Source: an uncultured Verrucomicrobiota bacterium
Lineage (GTDB): Bacteria; Verrucomicrobiota; Kiritimatiellia; RFP12; UBA1067
Direction: 5' to 3'
Assembly: GCA_945613785.1 (NCBI GenBank)
Contig: CALZAJ010000120.1
Coordinates: forward strand, 1-5,396
Length of the DNA: 5,396 nucleotides
Below are positions 1 through 4,721 of the stretch, in pieces; the first letter of the stretch is position 1, and each line of letters starts with the position of its first letter. Below the pieces are notes generated by a model. The model did no database searches. It was not told where the DNA came from and was given only the letters and a program-made list of their open reading frames with translations. A program made the translations under genes and the position numbers.

Positions 1-54
1 CCAGCAACCTTCGGCTTCGGAGGCCAACGCTCTATCCAATTGAGCTACAGTCGC
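1..54 (-). tRNA. tRNA-Arg (anticodon CCG), 3' part cut off by the window edge
   Basis: On the minus strand the first 54 bases of a tRNA can be folded by eye. The 5' acceptor strand GCGACTG (54-48) is followed by TA at positions 8-9, a D arm with GCTC/GAGC stem around AATTGGATA, and an anticodon stem TTGGC/GCCGA that closes the 7-base loop CTCCGAA. The loop places anticodon CCG at plus-strand 18-20, which reads the arginine codon CGG. The T arm, the 3' acceptor strand and any CCA lie outside the window, so acceptor pairing cannot be checked. The gene starts 35 bases after the stop of the DUF2062 gene in the same orientation. The D arm and anticodon arm are canonical, so I read it as functional. 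Confidence 0.93.
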
Positions 55-71
55 ATCTGCAAAGTTATCGT

Positions 72-80
72 ATTATATCA
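72..80 (-). promoter_or_regulatory. Extended -10 promoter element for the tRNA-Arg gene
   Basis: The minus strand reads TGATATAAT, an exact extended -10 (TG, one base, TATAAT). The expected start point near base 65 would give a leader of about 10 bases before the tRNA at 54. No good -35 hexamer is present at the usual distance: 95-100 reads AGACGA on the minus strand. The extended TG may compensate for this. The call rests on sequence match and position only. Confidence 0.6.
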
Positions 81-89
81 AAAAAAGGG

Positions 90-602
90 CTACCTCGTCT
101 TGTGCGCAGTACGACGGCGTTCGAGTCGGAGCCGATGGGCCGAAACAAGGCGCCTGACGCCAAGATAGGTGACCGGCGTACAGATGATCGCGAGAAGAAG
201 TCCGCCGGTGAAAAACCCGCCGAGCACGGCCGTGCCGATCTCGGACAGTGTCTGCCAGCCCTCGGGTGAAAAGAGACTCACCGAACTCAGACGACGACAA
301 TAGTCGCAGATCTCCTGCCAGCCGAGAGGCGAGCCAATCAGATGCGCCCCGACCCAGGTCTGACACGGATAGATGACGATGATCGACAAGGGATTGGTGA
401 TGAAGGTACCGAGGGTCGCCCCGATCTTGCTCACCTTCAGGAAGAAAGAGAGCGGGAGCGAGACGATCAACTGCAACCCGAACGGAATCGAGCAGCCAAT
501 GAACATGCCAAGGGCCCAGCCGGCCGCCACACGGTTGACCGGCAACCGGTCCCTCAGCATGCGCAACCTGAGATAGCGAAAATATCTCCGGAGCGCGTTC
601 AC
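90..602 (-). CDS. DUF2062 domain-containing membrane protein
   Basis: A 170-residue protein of the DUF2062 family, small inner-membrane proteins of unknown biochemical function. The family pattern is visible: a basic N-terminus (residues 1-24, rich in R), then GWALGMFIGCSIPFGLQ (28-44), which is the family hallmark, and a second hallmark TNPLS (69-73). Hydrophobic segments lie at about 26-58, 62-85 and 121-147, followed by a basic tail (150-170) that is probably cytoplasmic. The start is GTG at 602-600. It overlaps the TGA of the upstream DUF1015 gene as GTGA, and no clear Shine-Dalgarno sequence precedes it, so translation is probably coupled to DUF1015. The basic start and full-length hydrophobic core support this start over the internal ATG at residue 15. 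The gene ends with TAG. A run of seven T follows on the minus strand (86-80), but no stem precedes it, so no terminator is called. Confidence 0.9.
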   Translation of the reverse strand: MNALRRYFRYLRLRMLRDRLPVNRVAAGWALGMFIGCSIPFGLQLIVSLPLSFFLKVSKIGATLGTFITNPLSIIVIYPCQTWVGAHLIGSPLGWQEICDYCRRLSSVSLFSPEGWQTLSEIGTAVLGGFFTGGLLLAIICTPVTYLGVRRLVSAHRLRLERRRTAHKTR

Positions 603-1795
603 TTCACGGAATGGACAAACAGACCCGAGCGGAGCTTCGGTTCGAACCAGGTCGACTTCGGCGGCATGATGGCCCCCGCATCAGCGATGGCCATCATCTC
701 CTCGACCGTCACCGGCTCCATCGCAAAGGCCACGGCCGCATCGCCGGAATCGACCTTCGCCGCCAGCGCCTCGTCACCGCGAATGCCGCCCATGAACGAG
801 ATGCGCTTGTTCGTACGCGGATCGTCAATGCCGAGAACCGGCGCCAGGAGCTTATCCTGGAGATAAGAAACGTCCAGTGCGGACACGACGTCGCTTCCCT
901 CGGGAATATTCCACGAAAGATCGGTCCAGTTGCCGTTGAAGTACATGCGGCAGTGGCGCGCGCCCGACTTGTCGAAGATGAAGTTCTGCGACAGAATCGA
1001 CATGAACTCGTATTCGGAAAGACCGTTCAGGTCGGCGATCAGACGGTTGTACGGCAGGATCTTCAGCTGGCTCGCCGGGAAGATGACCGCCATGAACCAG
1101 CGGCTCTCGCCCTCGAAGTTGTGATCCTTGGCGAAACGCGAAGCCGCGGCACTGCGGTGATGACCGTCAGCGATATAGGCGACCGGAATGCGCGCGAAGA
1201 GCTCCTGCAGCTCGTCGGCCGTGCAGCTCGTGCCAGTCGCGATCTCCCAGACCGTGTGGCCGATGCCGTCGTCCGCAACGAAATCGTAGAGCGGCGCCGT
1301 ACGGCAAGCCGCAGCGACGATTTCGTCAATCGCCTTGTCATCGCGGTAGGTCAGGAACGCCGGACCCGTATGGGCCTCGAGCGTCTCGATGTGACGCGTG
1401 CGGTCATCTTCCTTGTCCTTGCGGGTCTTCTCGTGCTGCTTGAGGATGCCGGCGAGATAGTCCTGCGTGTCAAAAGTCGCCACGATGCCCGTCTGGCTGT
1501 GGGTGCCCATCGTCTGGCGATAGGCATAGAACTTCGGCTCCGCATCCTTCACCAACGTACCGTCGGCGACCAGGGCGTCCAACGCCTTGCGCGCCTGGGC
1601 ATAGGCCTCGGGAGAGGAGCAGTCCGTCCCCGCCGGGAGATCGATCTCGGGACGGGAGACATGGAGAAAGCTCTTCGGATTGCCCGCCGCCAGGGCCTTC
1701 GCCTCAGCGGTGTCAACCACATCATAAGGAACGGACGCGACCAAGGCCGCGTCCCGCTCATTCGGCCGTACGGCCGCAAAAGGATGAATCTTCAT
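599..1795 (-). CDS. DUF1015 domain-containing protein
   Basis: A 398-residue soluble protein that spans the usual full length of the DUF1015 family (about 400 residues). Family landmarks are present in order: HPFAAVRP (4-11), VPYDVV (22-27), NPKSFLHVSRPE (39-50), the charged stretch KQHEKTRKDKEDDRTRHIE (119-137), the strongly conserved YIADGHHRSAAA (207-218), and the terminal signature MPPKSTWFEPKLRSGLF (377-393). There is no signal peptide or membrane segment, so it is expected in the cytoplasm. The biochemical role is not established as far as I know. The DGHHR motif resembles active-site motifs of ParB/sulfiredoxin-type serine kinases, which is an inference from motif shape only. The ATG at 1795 lies 16 bases after the stop of the surface-repeat gene and has only a weak AGAG upstream. 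The stop overlaps the GTG of the DUF2062 gene. It is probably co-transcribed with both neighbours. Confidence 0.92.
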   Translation of the reverse strand: MKIHPFAAVRPNERDAALVASVPYDVVDTAEAKALAAGNPKSFLHVSRPEIDLPAGTDCSSPEAYAQARKALDALVADGTLVKDAEPKFYAYRQTMGTHSQTGIVATFDTQDYLAGILKQHEKTRKDKEDDRTRHIETLEAHTGPAFLTYRDDKAIDEIVAAACRTAPLYDFVADDGIGHTVWEIATGTSCTADELQELFARIPVAYIADGHHRSAAASRFAKDHNFEGESRWFMAVIFPASQLKILPYNRLIADLNGLSEYEFMSILSQNFIFDKSGARHCRMYFNGNWTDLSWNIPEGSDVVSALDVSYLQDKLLAPVLGIDDPRTNKRISFMGGIRGDEALAAKVDSGDAAVAFAMEPVTVEEMMAIADAGAIMPPKSTWFEPKLRSGLFVHSVK

Positions 1796-1811
1796 CTGGT
1801 CTCTATCCGAA

Positions 1812-2408
1812 TCAGAAGCCGATGTTGAGGACCGGGCAGAACTGGAGCTCAGCGTCGCGAATCACGTTGACGATACCGATCTGAACGCCGTAGAGTTCCT
1901 CGGCACGGTTGATGATGCCGATCTGAACGCCTTCGCCCTGACCGACCGTGTTCACGAGACCGCACTGGACACCGTGGATAGAGCCGGCCTCGTTCCAGAG
2001 ACCGACCTGCGCGCCGAGCTTGTCAGCCTGCTTCGCGCTGTTGTAGAGACCAACCTGAACACCCGAAAGCTCGTCCTTGACGTCATTGCGGAGGAGGTTG
2101 AGCATGAAGCCCTCGAAATAGGTCGTGCGACCCCAGAGACCGATGTCGAAGCCCGTCACGCTCTCTTGCTTCGTGGAGAAGGGAATCGTGACGCGCAGGC
2201 CGATCACATCAGGAGCCTGACCAGTCGCCGGGATTTCGGCAATCGCAAAATAAGCCGGCCAAATACCGACCTGCTTGCGAGGCATCAGCGTCTCAAGCTC
2301 GGTCTCAACAATTTCAGCGTCATCATCATCATCGTCGACCTCTTCAGCGAAGACGGCGACGGACAGCGAAGCAGCCATGGCAAATGCGAGCAGTTTCTTC
2401 ATGTTCAT
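1812..2408 (-). CDS. Exported LA_2272-type surface-repeat protein with acidic N-terminus
   Basis: A 198-residue exported protein. Residues 1-21 form a signal peptide: MNMKK, a hydrophobic AFAMAASLSVAVFA core, and likely cleavage after AVFA at residue 21. There is no lipobox cysteine. The mature protein begins with an acidic linker (E22-E39) that holds six consecutive Asp. From residue 116 the motif G-[VA]-Q-[VIC]-G-[LI]-x-N repeats five times (starts 116, 132, 146, 160, 174), giving a 14-residue period after the first step. This is the pattern of the LA_2272 surface-repeat family. A degenerate earlier copy, GFDIGLWG, lies at 87-94. The chain ends FCPVLNIGF; a terminal Phe in a beta-strand context is what outer-membrane barrel proteins use for assembly. 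I infer an outer-membrane or surface location and make no functional claim. The start at 2408 has GAGGAG nine bases upstream, whereas the alternative ATG at 2402 would be 15 bases away. A strong promoter precedes it. Confidence 0.85.
   Translation of the reverse strand: MNMKKLLAFAMAASLSVAVFAEEVDDDDDDAEIVETELETLMPRKQVGIWPAYFAIAEIPATGQAPDVIGLRVTIPFSTKQESVTGFDIGLWGRTTYFEGFMLNLLRNDVKDELSGVQVGLYNSAKQADKLGAQVGLWNEAGSIHGVQCGLVNTVGQGEGVQIGIINRAEELYGVQIGIVNVIRDAELQFCPVLNIGF
1866..2063 (-). repeat. Five tandem GxQxGLxN protein repeats (14-16 residue period)
   Basis: The codons for residues 116-181 of the surface-repeat protein encode GVQVGLYN, GAQVGLWN, GVQCGLVN, GVQIGIIN and GVQIGIVN. Their starts are spaced 16, 14, 14 and 14 residues apart. 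The linkers vary (SAKQADKL, EAGSIH, TVGQGE, RAEELY), so the repetition is at protein level and the DNA copies are diverged. Regular alternation of G, Q, G and N with hydrophobic residues suggests stacked short beta-strands. Confidence 0.85.
2319..2336 (-). repeat. Trinucleotide tract coding for six aspartates
   Basis: On the plus strand the tract reads GTC, four ATC, GTC. On the coding strand this is GAC, four GAT, GAC, giving D25-D30 of the surface-repeat protein just after the signal peptide. The four perfect GAT units (2322-2333) could gain or lose copies by slippage without breaking the frame. The window itself does not show whether this happens. Confidence 0.75.
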
Positions 2409-2417
2409 TGTCTTAGA

Positions 2418-2423
2418 CTCCTC
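2418..2423 (-). promoter_or_regulatory. Shine-Dalgarno GAGGAG of the surface-repeat gene
   Basis: The minus strand reads GAGGAG nine bases before the ATG at 2408. It decides between two start codons two codons apart: the first ATG is at normal spacing and the second (2402) is too far away. Confidence 0.8.
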
Positions 2424-2438
2424 AGTTAATTTAAGAAG

Positions 2439-2467
2439 ATTATATGCTAAAAATCGGTTTTTGGCAA
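2439..2467 (-). promoter_or_regulatory. Sigma-70-type promoter of the surface-repeat/DUF1015/DUF2062 unit
   Basis: On the minus strand a -35 TTGCCA (2467-2462) is separated by exactly 17 bases from a perfect -10 TATAAT (2444-2439). The predicted start is the A at about 2432, leaving a leader of roughly 24 bases that contains the GAGGAG ribosome binding site. The element sits in an AT-rich gap of 62 bases that stands out from the GC-rich genes around it. Its -35 begins only three bases after the stop of the isomerase gene. The spacer contains an imperfect palindrome, AAAAACCGATTTTT, which could be an operator or could be chance. Confidence 0.82.
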
Positions 2468-2470
2468 GTG

Positions 2471-2965
2471 TCAGCTCACCGTCACCTTACGGATGACGAC
2501 CGGCTCTTCGGGAACGTTCTGGTGCGGACCGTGAAATCCGGTGCGAACCTTCGCAATCGCGTCCACAACCTCCATGCCGTCCGTCACCTTGCCGAACACG
2601 GCATATCCGAAGCCCTGCGGCGTCGGCGAGGTGAAGTTGAGGAATTCGTTGTCGACGAGATTGATGAAGAACTGACTCGTCGCGGAATCAACGATCATTG
2701 TACGCGCCATCGCGATGGTGCCACGGTCGTTCTTGAGACCGTTCATCGCCTCGTTGCGGATCGGCGCACGGGTCTCCTTCTGGTCCATGCTCTTGTCGAA
2801 GCCGCCGCCCTGGATCATGAATCCGTCGATCACGCGGTGGAAGATCGTGCCGTCATAGTGGCCCGACTTCGCGTACTCGACAAAATTCTTCACCGTTTCA
2901 GGGGCCTTTTCCTCGTTGAGTTCGAGGGTGATCGTGCCCAGGCTCGTGTCCATGATTGCCGTCAT
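2471..2965 (-). CDS. Cyclophilin-type peptidyl-prolyl cis-trans isomerase, cytoplasmic
   Basis: A 164-residue, single-domain cyclophilin that catalyses cis-trans isomerisation of Xaa-Pro bonds and assists folding. Family motifs are clear: FHRVIDGFMIQGGGF (42-56) with the catalytic Arg at R44 and pocket residues F49 and Q52, then GTIAMART (82-89), SQFFINL (97-103), NEFLNF (106-111) and GYAVFGKVTDGMEVVD (120-135). There is no signal peptide, so it resembles cytoplasmic PpiB more than periplasmic PpiA. The region matching the cyclosporin-contacting Trp of human cyclophilin A holds Phe here (around F108/F111), as in many bacterial enzymes. The frame is open for ten more codons upstream to an ATG at 2995. 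I choose the ATG at 2965 because AAGGAG stands six bases before it and the protein then begins at the first beta-strand. The longer form would overlap gatA. It lies directly after gatA and is probably co-transcribed with it. Confidence 0.94.
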   Translation of the reverse strand: MTAIMDTSLGTITLELNEEKAPETVKNFVEYAKSGHYDGTIFHRVIDGFMIQGGGFDKSMDQKETRAPIRNEAMNGLKNDRGTIAMARTMIVDSATSQFFINLVDNEFLNFTSPTPQGFGYAVFGKVTDGMEVVDAIAKVRTGFHGPHQNVPEEPVVIRKVTVS

Positions 2966-2971
2966 CGTTTT

Positions 2972-2977
2972 CTCCTT
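2972..2977 (-). promoter_or_regulatory. Ribosome binding site of the isomerase gene, overlapping the gatA stop
   Basis: The minus strand reads TAAGGAG, in which TAA is the gatA stop codon (2978-2976) and AAGGAG forms the Shine-Dalgarno sequence six bases before the ATG at 2965. The shared bases imply that a ribosome ending on gatA is placed to restart on the isomerase gene, and they settle the start codon of that gene. Confidence 0.85.
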
Positions 2978-4382
2978 ACTTAGAAATGTCTTCAAACGCC
3001 TTGCAGATCTTCAGCAGACGCTCTTCCTCGAATCCGCCACAGATGAGCTGCACGCCCACCGGAAGGTTCGTGTCCTTGGTGAATCCCGCCGGGACGGACG
3101 CCGCGCAGACGCCAGCGAGCGAAGACGGAATCGTGAACAAGTCGTTCAGGTACATCGTCAGCGGATCCTGCAGCTCGGCGAACTTGAACGCCGGCGTCGG
3201 CGCGCACGGTGTCAGCAGTACGTCCACCTGCTCGAAGACGCGGTCGAAGTCCTGCTTGATGAGCGTACGGACCTTCTGGGCACGTCCGTAGTAGGCGTCA
3301 TAGTAGCCGCTCGACAGCACGTAGGTGCCCATGATGATGCGGCGCTTCACCTCCGGACCGAAGCCTTCGGCGCGCGACTTGGTGTAAAGCGAATAGACGT
3401 CCTTCGCCTGGGCGCTGCGATGTCCGTAGCGCACGCCGTCGAAGCGCGCGAGGTTCGCGCTGGCCTCGGCCGGGGCGATGATGTAGTAAACCGCCATCGC
3501 ATATTCGGTGTGCGGCAACGAAACCGGCACCAGCTCGGCGCCCGCGGCCTCGCACCTGGCAATCGCCTCGTCGGTGATGCGCTTCACCTCGGGATCAAGG
3601 CCGGCGACCTCCAGGTATTCCTTCGGCAGGCCGACCCTCACGCCCTTCAGCGACGCGCCTTCGAGCGCCTTCACGTAATCCGGGACCGGATCGTGCGGCG
3701 TCGTGCCGTCCATCTCGTCGTGACCCGCAAGCGCCTTGAGCAGAATCGCGGAATCCTCGACCGTCTTCGTCATCGGACCGACCTGGTCGAGCGAGCTCGC
3801 AAAGGCCGTCACTCCGAAACGGCTGACGCGGCCGTAGCTCGGCTTGATGCCGACGCAGTTACAGAAGCTCGCGGGCTGACGGATCGAACCGCCCGTGTCC
3901 GTACCGAGCGCGGCGATGCAGAGATTGCCGCCGACCGCCGCCGCACTGCCGCCCGACGAACCGCCGGGAACACGCGCGAGATCGTACGGATTACGCGTCA
4001 CGCCGAGTCCCGAGTTCTCCGTCGAGGAGCCCATCGCGAACTCGTCCATGTTGACGCGGCCGCACGGAATGAAGCCGTTCGCCTTCAGGTTCTTGACGAC
4101 CGTCGCATCATACGGCGAGACGTAACCCTTCAGGATCTTCGACGCGCACGTGCAGGGCTGACCCTCGACGTTGATGAGATCCTTGATGGCAATCGGCACG
4201 GACTTCGGATTGGCCGCCGCAAGGGCGAGTGCCTGTTCCTCGTCAAAGGTCAGGTAGGCGCCGATCTCCGCATTCTTCGCGTGATAGCGGTCGATGACCG
4301 ACTTGACGAGCTCGGTCGCCGAGAACTCGCCCTTCGCGAGTCCGTCCTGCGCCGCCTTGATCCCCAGTTCAAAAAGTTCCAT
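2976..4382 (-). CDS. gatA: Aspartyl/glutamyl-tRNA(Asn/Gln) amidotransferase subunit A
   Basis: A 468-residue GatA, the glutaminase subunit of GatCAB. It releases ammonia from Gln, which GatB uses to convert Glu-tRNA(Gln) or Asp-tRNA(Asn) to the correct aminoacyl-tRNA in the cytoplasm. The amidase-signature Ser-cisSer-Lys triad is visible: K67 in PIAIKD (63-68), S142 in PGGSSGGSAAA (139-149) and S166 in GTDTGGSIRQP (160-170). The spacings of 24 and 99 residues match the family. GatA-specific motifs are also present: TCASKIL (78-84), PYDATVV (90-96), NMDEFAMGSSTENS (111-124), FASSLDQVGP and YLNDLFTIP near D414. Length is normal (about 470-490). One small oddity is SLAGVCAASVP where the family usually has NLAGLP, so a Cys sits at about 426 in place of Pro. 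The ATG has GGAG four bases upstream. The gene follows gatC after 47 bases. GatB is not in this window. Confidence 0.97.
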   Translation of the reverse strand: MELFELGIKAAQDGLAKGEFSATELVKSVIDRYHAKNAEIGAYLTFDEEQALALAAANPKSVPIAIKDLINVEGQPCTCASKILKGYVSPYDATVVKNLKANGFIPCGRVNMDEFAMGSSTENSGLGVTRNPYDLARVPGGSSGGSAAAVGGNLCIAALGTDTGGSIRQPASFCNCVGIKPSYGRVSRFGVTAFASSLDQVGPMTKTVEDSAILLKALAGHDEMDGTTPHDPVPDYVKALEGASLKGVRVGLPKEYLEVAGLDPEVKRITDEAIARCEAAGAELVPVSLPHTEYAMAVYYIIAPAEASANLARFDGVRYGHRSAQAKDVYSLYTKSRAEGFGPEVKRRIIMGTYVLSSGYYDAYYGRAQKVRTLIKQDFDRVFEQVDVLLTPCAPTPAFKFAELQDPLTMYLNDLFTIPSSLAGVCAASVPAGFTKDTNLPVGVQLICGGFEEERLLKICKAFEDISK

Positions 4383-4429
4383 CGTTCTCCACTCTTCCCT
4401 GTTCGCTTTTCACTGCGTGACGCGCCGCA

Positions 4430-4720
4430 TCACGACTCTGCGCCCTCGACGATCTTGGGGAGGAGGAACTCCTCGCCGACCCGGGCCGGCGCATTGACCA
4501 GCGCCTTCTCGTGATCCAGCGACGGACGCACCGTGTCCTCGCGGAACGCATTCACGAGCGGACGCCCATGCATCATCGGTTCAACGCCGTCGACGTTCAC
4601 CTCGGAGATCTTCTCGACGTACTTGACGATTCCTTCGAGCTGCGGCTGGAAGACCGCCTTCTCCTCGTCGGTCAGCTCGAGCCGCGCAAGCTCGGCCACG
4701 TATCCCACGTCAATCTTCAT
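4430..4720 (-). CDS. gatC: Aspartyl/glutamyl-tRNA(Asn/Gln) amidotransferase subunit C
   Basis: A 96-residue GatC, the small subunit that wraps around and stabilises the GatA-GatB pair. It matches the family in length and landmarks: an N-terminal helix V-x-x-x-A-x-L-A-x-L-E-L-x-x-E-E (5-20), a second amphipathic helix ending KYVEKISEVN (33-42), VDGVEPM (43-49), the LReD-like FREDTVRPS (59-67), the NAPA segment (76-79) and FLLPKIVE (85-92). The frame continues far upstream. The ATG at 4720 is chosen because GGAGG lies seven bases before it and the protein begins exactly where GatC homologues do. It sits one base after the TGA of the tolB-like gene, so translation is likely coupled. It is followed by gatA. 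Confidence 0.95.
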   Translation of the reverse strand: MKIDVGYVAELARLELTDEEKAVFQPQLEGIVKYVEKISEVNVDGVEPMMHGRPLVNAFREDTVRPSLDHEKALVNAPARVGEEFLLPKIVEGAES

Positions 4721-4721
4721 C

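Noticed and set aside
1..54. tRNA gene as an integration site for a mobile element.
   Set aside because: No integrase, direct repeat of the tRNA end or composition shift is visible, and the tRNA 3' end, where attachment sites usually lie, is outside the window.
80..92. Possible intrinsic terminator after DUF2062: seven T on the minus strand preceded by GCCC.
   Set aside because: No stem of useful length can be formed from the bases before the T-run. The run is also part of the promoter region of the tRNA.
611..1828. A 405-codon open frame on the plus strand across DUF1015.
   Set aside because: It mirrors the codon bias of the minus-strand DUF1015 gene, has an R/L/V/D-rich composition without motifs, and has no supporting ribosome binding site or promoter that I can see.
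2448..2465. AAAAATCGGTTTTT as a rho-independent terminator of the gatCA-isomerase unit.
   Set aside because: The stem would be made of A-U pairs only, with no GC-rich arm, and it lies inside the promoter spacer. A palindromic operator or chance is more likely.
4383..4429. The 47-base gap between gatC and gatA as a possible small gene, attenuator or promoter.
   Set aside because: It contains no convincing -10/-35 pair, hairpin or short coding frame. Only the gatA ribosome binding site (GGAG at 4390-4387) can be supported.
2916..4514. A 532-codon open frame on the plus strand across gatA.
   Set aside because: It is antisense to a gene with an intact catalytic triad. Its product is very rich in Arg, Asp, His and Val with no recognisable domain, as expected from the complement of a GC-rich, codon-biased gene.
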